In this document: one piece after another, positions 23,645-32,574 of the stretch
Numbering within the stretch: the first letter of the stretch is position 1
How the letters are laid out: each line of letters begins with the position of its first letter
Source of the DNA: Candidatus Nitromaritima sp. SCGC AAA288-L16
Lineage (GTDB): Bacteria; Nitrospinota; Nitrospinia; Nitrospinales; VA-1
NCBI GenBank assembly: GCA_000372225.1
Contig: AQTY01000020.1
Location: 1-34,736 of the forward strand
Direction: 5' to 3'
Length of the DNA: 34,736 bases
The notes under the pieces: generated by a model
The model's input: the letters and a program-made list of their open reading frames with translations, nothing else
What the model was told of the DNA's origin: nothing
Database searches by the model: none
Program-made: the position numbers and the translations under genes

Positions 23645-24841
23645 ATGGCCTCAGAAAATACCTGTGTAGTCCTTACCTTACCTCACCCTCCTTCGAACTG
23701 GTCGATGGTTGATTGGTATTGGAAAAAAATTTGCGGTATTCCATTTTTATTGAGAAATATTTTCAGTCTTCAGCGGTCCGGGGTCAACGCGCTAATTATT
23801 TATAGCGATACCGAGAATACTGCTCTTCACAAAAAGCTTTTCAAGGAAAATAAATTAACCGTTAAGTTGACTTTTGAAACTAATATTACGGAAGTGGTTA
23901 GAGCTACTAAAAATCACCCCACCTTGATCTTAAATTGCGGAGCACTTCATACAAAACAAGAAATTGAATCTGGCATGAACTTCACAAATCAACCTGATGA
24001 AGCATTGGTCTATCCTATTGATCGCACAATCATGACCGCAATCCTTAACCAAATAATCATGGGAAATAAGGTCTCCTTGACTCCATCATCTGATGGCCAA
24101 GAATCCCTCATTAACTTTTTACCGGGGAAAAATGAGTCCCATATAAGCAAACCAGAGGATTTTCTTACTCAACACAAAAGCCTTTTACAAAGCAGTGGAC
24201 TAAGCAATGATAGCTTTATGGATAAAATCATCACTCGATTTTTCTCCCGTCAACTTACAAGGCTATTTTTACAAACTCCTCTCAGCCCTAATATGATCAC
24301 TATTTTGAGCCTTTTTATCGGCTTAATTTCAGCGGTATTTTTTCTTCAAGGTACTCATGAAAATAGCATAATTGGCGCTGGACTCCTTTTGCTTTCTGCA
24401 TGGATTGACTGCACAGACGGAGAAGTAGCTCGACTAAAATTTTCGGAATCAAAAATTGGGGGAAAGTTGGATATTCTTTGCGATAACCTAGTTCATTTTT
24501 CAGTCTTTTTTGCGATTGGCATGGGATTATATCAATCCACAGGAAATAATATTTTTATAATTTTTGGCGCACTTGCTGTGTTTGGAAGTTTAGTTTCCTT
24601 TCTCATTCTTAGTTCATCAATTTGCGATAAAAAAGAAAAGGTTTCTGCAAATACAATTCATTTAAACAAGAAAAATTCACTAACTGATAACATGGCAAAT
24701 AGAGATTTTATTTATTTTCTTTTTTTCATGTCACTAATTGGCAGGGTTGATATTTTTATATGCATTACTGCTTTTGGCTCGAATATTTTCGCAGCTTACC
24801 TTGCCTACTCTAAAGTCAGGCCCCTCTTGCATGCGAGTTGA
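23645..24841 (+). CDS. CDP-alcohol phosphatidyltransferase with N-terminal nucleotidyltransferase-like domain
   Basis: 398 residues, two domains. The C-terminal membrane domain (about 205-398, several hydrophobic helices) has the complete CDP-alcohol phosphotransferase signature D-x2-D-G-x2-A-R-x8-G-x3-D-x3-D: Asp255, Asp258, Gly259, Ala262, Arg263, Gly272, Asp276 and Asp280. It should join a CMP-activated alcohol to a second alcohol at the inner membrane. Residues 1-190 look like a degraded GT-A nucleotidyltransferase fold (LTLPHPPSNWSMVDWYWKKI, LLRNIFSLQRSGVNALIIYSD, PTLILNCGALHTK). The arrangement recalls the bifunctional CTP:inositol-1-phosphate cytidylyltransferase/DIPP synthase of archaea and some bacteria, but the N-terminal nucleotide motif is not conserved. 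Substrates are unknown. It is convergent with dinG, with a gap of 25 bases. Confidence 0.85.
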   Translation: MASENTCVVLTLPHPPSNWSMVDWYWKKICGIPFLLRNIFSLQRSGVNALIIYSDTENTALHKKLFKENKLTVKLTFETNITEVVRATKNHPTLILNCGALHTKQEIESGMNFTNQPDEALVYPIDRTIMTAILNQIIMGNKVSLTPSSDGQESLINFLPGKNESHISKPEDFLTQHKSLLQSSGLSNDSFMDKIITRFFSRQLTRLFLQTPLSPNMITILSLFIGLISAVFFLQGTHENSIIGAGLLLLSAWIDCTDGEVARLKFSESKIGGKLDILCDNLVHFSVFFAIGMGLYQSTGNNIFIIFGALAVFGSLVSFLILSSSICDKKEKVSANTIHLNKKNSLTDNMANRDFIYFLFFMSLIGRVDIFICITAFGSNIFAAYLAYSKVRPLLHAS

Positions 24842-24866
24842 TCCTTCCTTAAAAAAATTCTATTTT

Positions 24867-26855
24867 TTACTCCTCTATCAAAACTTTTTCTTTCAATTTT
24901 GAGAAAAATTTTTTCACCTGAACCAAGTCTTCCACCACCTCGCAAGAAGGCAATGAATCTAAAAACTGCTTTCCATAACCTCGACGGACAATTCTTGAGT
25001 CTAAGATAGACACAACCCCTGTGTCTGACTGTTTTCTTATTAATCTACCAAACCCCTGTCTCATTTGAATTATGGCGCGTGGTATCTGGTAATGTAAAAA
25101 CGGATCAATTGACCGTCTGTGCAAGTCTTCTATGCGTGCTTCTGTAAGAGGTTCGCTTGGCACATCAAATGGAAGTTTTGTGATTATGACACTCTTGAGG
25201 GCATCTCCCGGGATATCGACTCCCTGCCAAAAGGAATTGGTTCCAAAAATCACACTAGGTGTTTCCTTGAAACGCCGTATCATTTGACCCGTAGGAATTT
25301 CTCCTTGCCTAAGAAGAGACAGTTTGCTGGACAAATGTTGCAACCGATCATACACCTGATCCATCAAGGCATAACTAGTAAATAGTATAAAAGTTCTTCC
25401 TTGGGATATTTCCACTAATTCCCCACATCTTCTTGCCATTGCATATACATATTTTTCCATTTCCTCGGAAGGTTCAGGCAAATCTCCTGAAATATAAAGA
25501 AGTGCCTGACTAGGGTAATCAAACGGGGAGTCTAGAATGCTTTGTTCCTGTGGTTCAAACCCAATTCTCTCCTGAATAAACTCAAAACCTCTGTGCGTCG
25601 TCAATGTAGCTGACGTCAATACAACTCGACCTATTTTTGAAAATACTTGCTCTTGTAATTCTTCCGCTGCATTAACTGGAACTCCTTGGAGAACCACTCG
25701 ATTGAATCTTTTTTTCTCAGTAATTTCTAACCAGTAAACATATTCATCAAGATGCTGATTAAGAAAAGCCGGGATAGCGTTGTTAAACTCCATGCAACGA
25801 TTTGCCGCGGATGTGATTTCTACGCGATCTTCTTCTGATTGCACCATTCCTTCAAAATTTTTCAAACTTTCATGCAATTCTTTCATGGGAAAATAAATCG
25901 AATTATCAATTGCGATCGGCTTATAAAGGCGAAGAACACGATCTTTCCTCCCGTATTCCTCAACAATACGAGTAAAAAAAGTCTCAACTGCCTTTCGAAC
26001 CACCCCAACCTGGTTGCGTAAATGGAGTACATAGTCGTGTTCAATACGGGAAAGCAAACCCTTTCGAGTCCGTGAATGGTAAAGTCGGTCCAAAAAATAA
26101 TATAAATAAGAGTTAGATATTTTCAGCCCAAGGAATGACGTTGCTGATTCTTCTATATTCTGCGCCTCATCAAAAATAACGGCATCAAACCTTGGAAGCA
26201 CAGCCCCATTACTAGCAACGTTAGCGAAAAAAAGATGGTGATTAACTATGAGCAAATGTGCACTAAACCACCGTTTTCTCTCTTTGAAATAATAGCAAGT
26301 GCTGTAGGTTTCGCAGTTTTTGCCGAGGCACAAATCTTTTTGCCTACCCACATCCTCCCAGACTGAAGGAAGTGGCTCAAAGGGCAAATCTCCCTTCGTA
26401 CCATTTTGAGTTTCACCTACCCAATCAAAAATAGATGCCATCTGATCATCTTCCTCTACCGTTGCGAAAAGACCCGCTTGGCTTGCACGTTTCAACCTTC
26501 TCAAAGAAAGATAGTTTTCATGGCCCAAACAAAGCGCATAGCGAAATGGGATTTTTAATTTTTCATGAATGAGTGGAATATCGTGATAAAGAAGTTGCTC
26601 CTGCAAAGCTTTACTATAAGTTGAAACCACAACCTTTTTGTTATGTTGTACCGCCCATAAAATCGCTGGGATAAGATAAGCTAAACTTTTTCCTGTGCCA
26701 GTTCCAGCCTCCACAATCAAATGATGTTCGTTATCAAAAACTCTCCCCACTGCCTCCGCCATAGCAATTTGTTGAGGTCTATGCTCAAATTCGTCTATGG
26801 CGTCAGACAAAAAACCACCTTTATTAAGATATTTTCGTACTTCTTCCTCAATCAT
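24867..26855 (-). CDS. dinG: DinG/XPD-family ATP-dependent DNA helicase
   Basis: 662 residues from the ATG at 26855; the frame stays open to 26939 but that extension is not family-like. Superfamily 2 motifs: Q-like HRPQQIAMAEAV, Walker A EAGTGTGKS (about residues 49-57), VIFDEAQNIEE as motif II (DEAQ rather than DEAH), motif III VVLTSATLT, motif V FGTNSFWQGVDIPG and motif VI QMRQGFGRLIRKQSDTG. Cysteines in ALCLGHENYL and CLGKNCETYSTC give the four ligands of the XPD-type iron-sulfur cluster. Predicted 5'-3' helicase in DNA repair or R-loop and replication-block resolution. No exonuclease domain is fused. DinG and YoaA are close relatives and cannot be separated here. Confidence 0.9.
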   Translation of the reverse strand: MIEEEVRKYLNKGGFLSDAIDEFEHRPQQIAMAEAVGRVFDNEHHLIVEAGTGTGKSLAYLIPAILWAVQHNKKVVVSTYSKALQEQLLYHDIPLIHEKLKIPFRYALCLGHENYLSLRRLKRASQAGLFATVEEDDQMASIFDWVGETQNGTKGDLPFEPLPSVWEDVGRQKDLCLGKNCETYSTCYYFKERKRWFSAHLLIVNHHLFFANVASNGAVLPRFDAVIFDEAQNIEESATSFLGLKISNSYLYYFLDRLYHSRTRKGLLSRIEHDYVLHLRNQVGVVRKAVETFFTRIVEEYGRKDRVLRLYKPIAIDNSIYFPMKELHESLKNFEGMVQSEEDRVEITSAANRCMEFNNAIPAFLNQHLDEYVYWLEITEKKRFNRVVLQGVPVNAAEELQEQVFSKIGRVVLTSATLTTHRGFEFIQERIGFEPQEQSILDSPFDYPSQALLYISGDLPEPSEEMEKYVYAMARRCGELVEISQGRTFILFTSYALMDQVYDRLQHLSSKLSLLRQGEIPTGQMIRRFKETPSVIFGTNSFWQGVDIPGDALKSVIITKLPFDVPSEPLTEARIEDLHRRSIDPFLHYQIPRAIIQMRQGFGRLIRKQSDTGVVSILDSRIVRRGYGKQFLDSLPSCEVVEDLVQVKKFFSKLKEKVLIEE

Positions 26856-27071
26856 AACCAAGCATATTATGTGGACAAAGTCCGGGGGTAAAGCGATTTC
26901 TTGACTTAGGAGTAAATTCGTTGGGTTGACCGCAGGCAATAAATTTTCTATTCTTCATGAAGGTGTTTTCCCACTTCTTACATCTGTATTGTTTTTTTGT
27001 ATCATTTCTATAACCGTAACTCTTAGATTGAGTAAAGAAACATAAGAAATATTTTACATTTGGAGATGTTT

Positions 27072-27764
27072 ATGAAAAAAATCGTCTTGATTATATTACT
27101 TCTTTCTTTTTGTTCTATAAGCGCCCAAGCCAATGAGGATAATGATCAAACTCTCAGAGATTCATTATCCGTAATTGATGAAATCATGAACTCTCCCGAT
27201 CAAGAGATTCCAAGTGAACTTATTTCTCAAGCAAAAGCTATTCTTATTTTTCCAACTCTGATCAAAGCAGGGTTTCTCGTTGGGGGTAGGTACGGTGAGG
27301 GAGTCGCTTCAATGCGAGCCAAGAAAACTGGTAAATTTGGACCTCCAACATTTCTCACCCAAGGCGGATTGAGCTTCGGATTTCAAATCGGAGCCGAAGC
27401 AATAGATCTTGTTCTACTGGTTATGACGCAACGAGGGTTGGAAAGTTTACTTAAAGACAAATTAACCTTAGGAGCTGATGTAGCCGTTTCTGTGGGGCCT
27501 GTTGGTCGCCATGCCGAAGCAGCAACCGACATAGGGATGCGCGGTGAAATATATTCTTACTCAAGAAGCAAGGGTGCTTTTGCTGGTGTCTCCTTAAAGG
27601 GCACCGTAATCACGACCGACGAGAAAGCTAACTTTGCTTATTACGGCCGTTTTTTTAAAGCCAAAGATATACTGATAAGAGGCAAGGTTAAAAAAATTCC
27701 CGAATCAGGCCAGCAGTTTATAGAAAGGTTAAATTTTTTAGCTCCGCCGAAAAAAAGAAAATAA
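27072..27764 (+). CDS. SYLF/Ysc84-domain lipid-binding protein, exported
   Basis: 230 residues. A GGAG Shine-Dalgarno at 27062-27065 sets the start at the ATG at 27072. Residues 1-20 (MKKIVLIILLLSFCSISAQA) are a clear signal peptide with a likely cut after Ala-Gln-Ala. The mature protein is one SYLF (DUF500) domain: IPSELISQAKAILIFPTLIKAG, then FLVGGRYGEGVASMR, PPTFLTQGGLSFGFQIGAEAIDLVLLVM and ADVAVSVGPVGRHAEAATD. Eukaryotic and bacterial SYLF proteins bind phosphoinositides or other lipids; bacterial members are periplasmic or outer-membrane associated with no firm role. It is divergent from dinG and convergent with the permease gene. Confidence 0.9.
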   Translation: MKKIVLIILLLSFCSISAQANEDNDQTLRDSLSVIDEIMNSPDQEIPSELISQAKAILIFPTLIKAGFLVGGRYGEGVASMRAKKTGKFGPPTFLTQGGLSFGFQIGAEAIDLVLLVMTQRGLESLLKDKLTLGADVAVSVGPVGRHAEAATDIGMRGEIYSYSRSKGAFAGVSLKGTVITTDEKANFAYYGRFFKAKDILIRGKVKKIPESGQQFIERLNFLAPPKKRK

Positions 27765-27799
27765 CCTAAATTTATTGACGGGTTTTAGTTTTATTTTAG

Positions 27800-28969
27800 T
27801 CAAGCAGCGTTTCCCCCTCGTAGTTTAGCGCTAACCATATCCAGAATAGTGACCACCACGGCAATTGCGAGAAGAGCTGTTCCTGCCTGGTTGTACTGCA
27901 GTAGATTAATCCACTGTTGAAGTAAAAATCCGATCCCTCCACCACCCACAAAACCGATTATTGTCGACATACGCACATTTATATCCCAACGATAAAAACT
28001 CAACGCCAAGAATTGAGAAAATACCTGTGGAACCACGGCAAATAAAACTACTTGCATCGGTGTTGCCCCCGTTGCGGTAACAGCCTCTACAGGACCAACA
28101 TCGATATTCTCTACTTGCTCTGAAAACAATTTTCCTAATGCGGCAATAGAGTGAACCGTTAACGCTAACACACCTGCAAAGGGACCTATCCCTACCCACA
28201 CTGCGAACAAAATAGCCATGATTAAAGGCTCGACTGATCGTAATACATTAAATATAGTACGAACCGAATAATAAATGACAGCAGTCGTCGGGTGAGAAAT
28301 CATTATATTACGTGCTCCTAAAAAACTCATCGGGACGGCAATAAGAACAGCAAAAGTCGTTGCCATTAATGCAAGGAAAATCGTTTCGACTATCTTTTCT
28401 ATTGTTAACTTTAAGGTGTCACTAAACCGCCATCTTCCTGTTCTCCATTCTAAAATAGTTCGAATTTTTTGCACATCTCCTCGTGCGATTGGAGGAACAA
28501 TAATGTCGCTATGAAAATTACCTCCCCCATCGGTTTCGAACAAACCCAGAGGGTATTCTTGCTCTATCGAATTGATCCATATGATTCTTCCGGTCTCATT
28601 GGACCTAAAACCTTTTCCTGAGACTCCTATAGTATTTCCTATTTGACCTGAATTACTTGATAAAGCGACAACAGGACCTTGAGCATCTTTCTTGATTTTA
28701 CCAAGCGGCAATTGCTGGCCTGACAAAACAAAATAGGCATCGGCGGATTCTGTTTCCGTTTCAAACGTAAAAAGATCGGGATGCAAAAGGTCTCGAATCA
28801 GGGGCTTGACCAAGTGGGCATCTCGAACCAATTCCCCTAATTCAATCTCTGTAACACGCCAACCATAGCTATAAATAGAAATTAGCAGAAGAGCAAAAAA
28901 CAAAAAACGCGTTCTAGCGTAAAAGGGACGCCGGTAGGAAATATCAATTGATGGCTTAAAATCTACCAT
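27800..28969 (-). CDS. PhnE-like ABC transporter permease with an inserted periplasmic domain
   Basis: 389 residues, much longer than typical PhnE (about 260-290). One N-terminal membrane helix (about 20-40) is followed by a soluble stretch to residue 185, then the standard permease domain with five or six helices and the EAA loop VEAVTATGATPMQVVLFAVVPQVF, and an IGFVGGGGIGFLLQQ motif typical of phosphonate/phosphite permeases. The extra soluble part, about residues 80-165, reads like a small Ig/IPT-type beta-sandwich: NTIGVSGKGFRSNETGRIIW, then LFETDGGGNFHSDIIVPP. It should face the periplasm. No PhnC ATPase or PhnD binding protein lies next to it, so the transporter's other parts are elsewhere and the substrate (phosphonate, phosphite or another) is not known. 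Confidence 0.85.
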   Translation of the reverse strand: MVDFKPSIDISYRRPFYARTRFLFFALLLISIYSYGWRVTEIELGELVRDAHLVKPLIRDLLHPDLFTFETETESADAYFVLSGQQLPLGKIKKDAQGPVVALSSNSGQIGNTIGVSGKGFRSNETGRIIWINSIEQEYPLGLFETDGGGNFHSDIIVPPIARGDVQKIRTILEWRTGRWRFSDTLKLTIEKIVETIFLALMATTFAVLIAVPMSFLGARNIMISHPTTAVIYYSVRTIFNVLRSVEPLIMAILFAVWVGIGPFAGVLALTVHSIAALGKLFSEQVENIDVGPVEAVTATGATPMQVVLFAVVPQVFSQFLALSFYRWDINVRMSTIIGFVGGGGIGFLLQQWINLLQYNQAGTALLAIAVVVTILDMVSAKLRGGNAA

Positions 28970-29000
28970 GGGAACATGAGACCTAATTATTCCAATAAGA

Positions 29001-29465
29001 TCAAAGCTTCAATCCCATGGCACTAAACCATAAGAGTCCAAGGCCTGCCAATAATACAGTTCCATTTAACTTAACTGCTAAAGAATGAACTTTTTTAAAT
29101 TTTACCTCATATAATTCTTTTTCTTCTGTGGAACTGGCCGACTGTCTAAGAGCTTTCAAATTCCTTGACTTAGGACTCACAACCAAACCGGCATAGAACC
29201 ATCCGGCTATCATAATGAACAGAAGTATTTGCTTGGGACCAAAGAGTTCTTGAGTACTAACCAGTAGGGAAAGCAAAGTCATCACAGCACACACATAACC
29301 CAAAAAATAATACCTAGGGAAAATGACACCCACCACTTCCCCAGCCTTTTCACGGTCTAATAGCTTGAAAATTACCGGTGCAGTAAAAAATGAAAAAAAA
29401 ACAATACTACCAACCCAACCCACCAAACTAAGAATATAAACAAAATAAATAAAATTCATCAACAT
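29001..29465 (-). CDS. DUF4149 (TMEM205-like) membrane protein
   Basis: 154 residues with four hydrophobic helices (about 4-26, 45-66, 77-97 and 131-150). The opening FVYILSLVGWVGSIVFFSFFTAPVIFKLL and the following EVVGVIFPRYYFLGYVCA are typical of DUF4149. The loop between helices three and four is charged (KSRNLKALRQSASSTEEKEL). Function is unknown; eukaryotic TMEM205 relatives have been linked to metal and drug tolerance, which says little here. It lies between the permease and pyrF, all read leftwards with short gaps. Confidence 0.8.
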   Translation of the reverse strand: MLMNFIYFVYILSLVGWVGSIVFFSFFTAPVIFKLLDREKAGEVVGVIFPRYYFLGYVCAVMTLLSLLVSTQELFGPKQILLFIMIAGWFYAGLVVSPKSRNLKALRQSASSTEEKELYEVKFKKVHSLAVKLNGTVLLAGLGLLWFSAMGLKL

Positions 29466-29532
29466 GTTACAAACCTATATTTTTACAAAATTAATTTTGA
29501 GTTAGTTCTAAATTCTTAACAAAAATACTACT

Positions 29533-30261
29533 CTAAGCACTAAGAGCTGACTCGATTTCCTCAACAATCTTCAATGCAGCTATATTAGGATCCTTAGCAT
29601 CACGAATAGGTCGGCCTACAACTATGAGGTCAGCGCCGTTAGAGATTGCATCTTTAGGTGTAACGATGCGGCTTTGATCATCCTTTTTGACGTCCGCCCA
29701 TAACGGGCGGATTCCAGGAACCACTACCTTGAAGTGATTACTGCATGTGCGCTTGATTAAAGCGACTTCTTCCCCAGAACAAACAACTCCAGCGCATCCT
29801 GATTCTTTAGCTACATTAGCTCGATCTAGTACCAATTGTCTCAAGCTAAGGTTTTCTTTATAACCCAAACCCCCAAGCTCTGATTCTGAAACGTTGGTAA
29901 GAACGGTAACAGCTAAGACTTCCAACCCTAAGTCCTTAACTTCATTCGCGGTTTGTAAAATTGATGCCCCATCCGACCCATGAACGGTAATGAATCGAAC
30001 TCCATGCGTGGCGGCCGATCTCAGTGCCGAACGCACTGTAGCTGGGATATCATGTAACTTAAGATCTAAAAAAATAGATGCGGAACTGTTTTGCTTGACT
30101 GTTTTGAGAACATCAGGCCCTTCCTTAATAAATAACTCAAGCCCGACTTTAAAACAACCGACTGTATCGCCGAGTGCACGAACATAGCTTTCGGCCTCTT
30201 TTCGGTTCGGAACATCCAGCGCGAAAATTAGCCTATTCTTTGCAGATATGGATAGGTTCAC
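29533..30261 (-). CDS. pyrF: Orotidine 5'-phosphate decarboxylase
   Basis: 242 residues from a GTG start, the usual length. It makes UMP from OMP in pyrimidine synthesis. The catalytic set is present: Asp16 (FALDVPN), Lys38 (CFKVGLELF) and the signature DLKLHDIPATV with Asp66, Lys68 and Asp71. Phosphate-binding residues follow at VVPGIRP and DLIVVGRPI. The GTG has no strong Shine-Dalgarno, but no other start in frame leaves the first strand intact. No other pyrimidine gene is nearby. Confidence 0.96.
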   Translation of the reverse strand: MNLSISAKNRLIFALDVPNRKEAESYVRALGDTVGCFKVGLELFIKEGPDVLKTVKQNSSASIFLDLKLHDIPATVRSALRSAATHGVRFITVHGSDGASILQTANEVKDLGLEVLAVTVLTNVSESELGGLGYKENLSLRQLVLDRANVAKESGCAGVVCSGEEVALIKRTCSNHFKVVVPGIRPLWADVKKDDQSRIVTPKDAISNGADLIVVGRPIRDAKDPNIAALKIVEEIESALSA

Positions 30262-30390
30262 GTGAGATTCAAGATAAAAACAACGCTCTAAGCAGGGACC
30301 TTATAACGACATTTTGTCTATTTTTTATACGCCACATTTTTAGATATTAGAGTTTTTAAGTAGGTTTGTCTAGTTAGAGAAAACATGATT

Positions 30391-31335
30391 TTAGAAATCA
30401 AATATAGCCTCATGAAAACGAGTCATCGTAGACCCATCCATTATGGAATAAGATTTTGTTTCAATCGGTTTTCCTGCGAGTTCTTGAAGTATCATTTCAG
30501 GAATATTTGCTCCCGCACGAATGGTATGCAAGACACCACTTCCAAAACGAAGATTAACATCAGTAAACAAAAATTCCCCCGACTCCTGTAAAAAACCTTG
30601 AAAATTAGCAGGGCCTCGCAGTTGAAGTCGTTTGCCTAGTCTTTTAGCGGATTCAATAATATCAGGAATCTGTTCTATGCGACTTACCATAACTTCGCCC
30701 GCTCGCACTACCAACCTTTCTCTCGGAACAATCACAATTGGAAGACCTTTTTTATCTGAAAACCAGTCAATACTAAATTCTCTACCTTGAACAAATTGCT
30801 GGAAAATATGATTTGGTAATTTTTTTGAATAAAAATCTAACTCGACCTGGTCTTCTATCTTGAAACAATTCTTTCCCCCTTCCCCGCAAGAATCTTTGGC
30901 AATCAAAGAGAACCCAGGGAATGGCTTCTTAGGGTCAATCAAATCTGGTGAAGCAAAATTATTCTGTGTGAAAAATTCTGCCAACCTACGCTTATCATTA
31001 CAAGTTTCAATTAGAGTATGCTCTGCCAAATAAAGTAATAAGTCCCCTTCATCAAACCCAGCACGATTTTTGTCCATAAACTCAATGGCTTTGTTGGTCA
31101 TAGGTAAAATAGCATAAATATTTTCCTTGTCACAAATAGCTTGTATTTTTTCGACGCAATTTGGTTCTGAAAATTCAGGAATTACGTAGCTTTTATCCAC
31201 AACACTTAATGCTGCAGAATTAGAATCGCTGTCCGCTCCAACTATAAAAATTTTTATAGCTGTTGGTTTTTTAAACGAGCGGAGCAGTGAAACTCTCCAA
31301 TTTGGGGCTAGAAAAAGAACTCGAATATCTTTCAT
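30391..31335 (-). CDS. ATP-grasp domain protein (CarB/PylC-like)
   Basis: 314 residues. N-terminal pre-ATP-grasp Rossmann-like part (VLFLAPNWRVSLLRSF, then IKIFIVGADSDSNSAALSVVDKSYVIP), then an ATP-grasp fold: DKRRLAEFFTQNNFASPDLI, the lysine-bearing LIAKDSCGEGGKN, FQQFVQGREFSIDWF and the metal-binding end FLFTDVNLRFGSG. The family forms amide or acyl-phosphate bonds by activating a carboxylate with ATP; the substrate cannot be named. The family often serves cell-surface sugars or amino-acid ligation. It is slightly short compared with most family members. The gene is 28 bases after the NUDIX gene. Confidence 0.82.
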   Translation of the reverse strand: MKDIRVLFLAPNWRVSLLRSFKKPTAIKIFIVGADSDSNSAALSVVDKSYVIPEFSEPNCVEKIQAICDKENIYAILPMTNKAIEFMDKNRAGFDEGDLLLYLAEHTLIETCNDKRRLAEFFTQNNFASPDLIDPKKPFPGFSLIAKDSCGEGGKNCFKIEDQVELDFYSKKLPNHIFQQFVQGREFSIDWFSDKKGLPIVIVPRERLVVRAGEVMVSRIEQIPDIIESAKRLGKRLQLRGPANFQGFLQESGEFLFTDVNLRFGSGVLHTIRAGANIPEMILQELAGKPIETKSYSIMDGSTMTRFHEAIFDF

Positions 31336-31363
31336 TCAATCAGGCCTCTATTAATAAAGTCAT

Positions 31364-31936
31364 TCAAAGGGAACGAAGGCATTCTATTTCTCGTAAAATC
31401 TTTGCCGATGCTCCCCAAACACAGTTAGAACCATACCAATAAACGTACTTACTTTCTCTTGCCTTACCAGAAAGGTTTCTTTGTTTAGTGGAAAGTAGCT
31501 CTACCAGCGGTATCTCAAATATACTCTCAACCTCATCGCTTAATTCACCAATCCTCGGGAGCGTCTGCAAAATAGCTACATAAGGAGTTACTTCGTATCC
31601 TGTAAGGGTTGTCACAACAGGTAGGGTGGCATTTATCAAAACATCATCCAATTCCAATCCAATCTCCTCCTTTGTCTCTCTAAGTGCGGTCGACAATAAG
31701 TCGCCATCCTCATCTTCGTACCTTCCTCCTGGAAAAGACATTTCTCCAGGATGGATTTTTAAGTGTTTAGAGCGGAGGGTCATCAAAACAAAAATATTTT
31801 CGTTAGCAACATACAATACCACCATGACCGATGCTGTCCGTGGACTCCATTCCACTGGCCCTCTAACAACGGGATGATGTTTTTCCATCTTATTTTTTAA
31901 AGAGATTAAGTCCATAGCAAACCATTCACAGTTCAT
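31364..31936 (-). CDS. NUDIX hydrolase, CoA-pyrophosphatase (NudL) type
   Basis: About 190 residues from the ATG at 31936. The block LMTLRSKHLKIHPGEMSFPG is the specific signature of CoA diphosphatases (UPF0035 motif), joined to the NUDIX box GGRYEDEDGDLLSTALRETK followed by EEIGLE. It would hydrolyse CoA or acyl-CoA to phosphopantetheine and 3',5'-ADP, or a related nucleotide. The frame is open to an ATG at 31993 that would overlap the arsC-like gene; the ATG codons at 31936 and 31915 both suit the family better. It follows the arsC-like stop by about 25 bases and is probably cotranscribed. Confidence 0.88.
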   Translation of the reverse strand: MNCEWFAMDLISLKNKMEKHHPVVRGPVEWSPRTASVMVVLYVANENIFVLMTLRSKHLKIHPGEMSFPGGRYEDEDGDLLSTALRETKEEIGLELDDVLINATLPVVTTLTGYEVTPYVAILQTLPRIGELSDEVESIFEIPLVELLSTKQRNLSGKARESKYVYWYGSNCVWGASAKILREIECLRSL

Positions 31937-31961
31937 TCTTTGATAAAGACGGCTCGATCCT

Positions 31962-32306
31962 CTATGACCAAACCTCTTTATATTCAATTTCATTAAAGCC
32001 TACAGTTATTCGATTGCCATCAACTGCAATCGGACGCTTAACTAATCTACCATTACTGGAAAGTAGCTCTATTGCTTGAGCTTCGGTCATGGCACCTATT
32101 TTGTCTTTAATTCGGAGCTTTTTGTACTGCTCTCCACTGGTATTGAACAACTTTTTCATACCCCTAGCCTTGATCGCTTTTTTTAAAATGGATTTTGATG
32201 GCGGAGTTTCCGTGATATCTATTTCATCATAGGAAAGTTTGTATGCATCAAGAATTTTTTTGGCTTTGCGGCAGGTCCCGCACTTATTGTAGGAAAAAAA
32301 CTTCAT
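31962..32306 (-). CDS. Spx/ArsC-family thioredoxin-fold protein
   Basis: 114 residues, the family length. The N-terminus MKFFSYNKCGTCRKAKKIL has the C-x-x-C redox pair (Cys9, Cys12) on a thioredoxin fold, and the C-terminal half has the usual ELLSSNGRLVKRPIAVDGN segment with an Arg before the cis-Pro. This is the Spx/MgsR/YffB branch; true arsenate reductases have a single N-terminal Cys and differ, so arsenate reduction is not implied. It could be a thiol-disulfide reductase or a regulator. First of a leftward run with the NUDIX, ATP-grasp and pyrF genes, and divergent from smc. Confidence 0.88.
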   Translation of the reverse strand: MKFFSYNKCGTCRKAKKILDAYKLSYDEIDITETPPSKSILKKAIKARGMKKLFNTSGEQYKKLRIKDKIGAMTEAQAIELLSSNGRLVKRPIAVDGNRITVGFNEIEYKEVWS

Positions 32307-32432
32307 CTAGGATCGACCTCCAGAATTACGTTAAGTGGCATTTGATTTCAATTCATTGTATATCAACCGTGTAAAACTCTAGGCCAAAACACAGCTTTCA
32401 CGCTCTAAAGCCCTTAAATAAACTTATCGAAA

Positions 32433-32479
32433 TAACCACAATATATAGTGGTTAAAAAAATTTATGCCACTAGAAGTGG
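32433..32479 (+). other. Two hairpins in the smc upstream region
   Basis: A 7-bp stem with an 8-base loop (32433-32454, arms TAACCAC and GTGGTTA) is followed by a 5-bp stem (32467-32479, CCACT and AGTGG). The GTGG of the first hairpin could pair instead with the CCAC of the second, so two exclusive folds exist. A leader regulation of smc is possible but has no other support. The rest of the 268-base gap between arsC-like and smc shows no gene. Confidence 0.25.
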
Positions 32480-32574
32480 TGTTATTTTCCCTTTACAAGC
32501 CCCTTTTAATGGGCTAACCTTCTATTTATTAAAGGGTTTAAAAATCTTTAAAATCATTAAAGATATGGGTTCCC

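Noticed and set aside
31962..32306. Arsenate reductase (arsC) as a functional call
   Set aside because: The C-x-x-C pair and overall sequence fit the Spx/YffB branch, and no arsenic genes are nearby.
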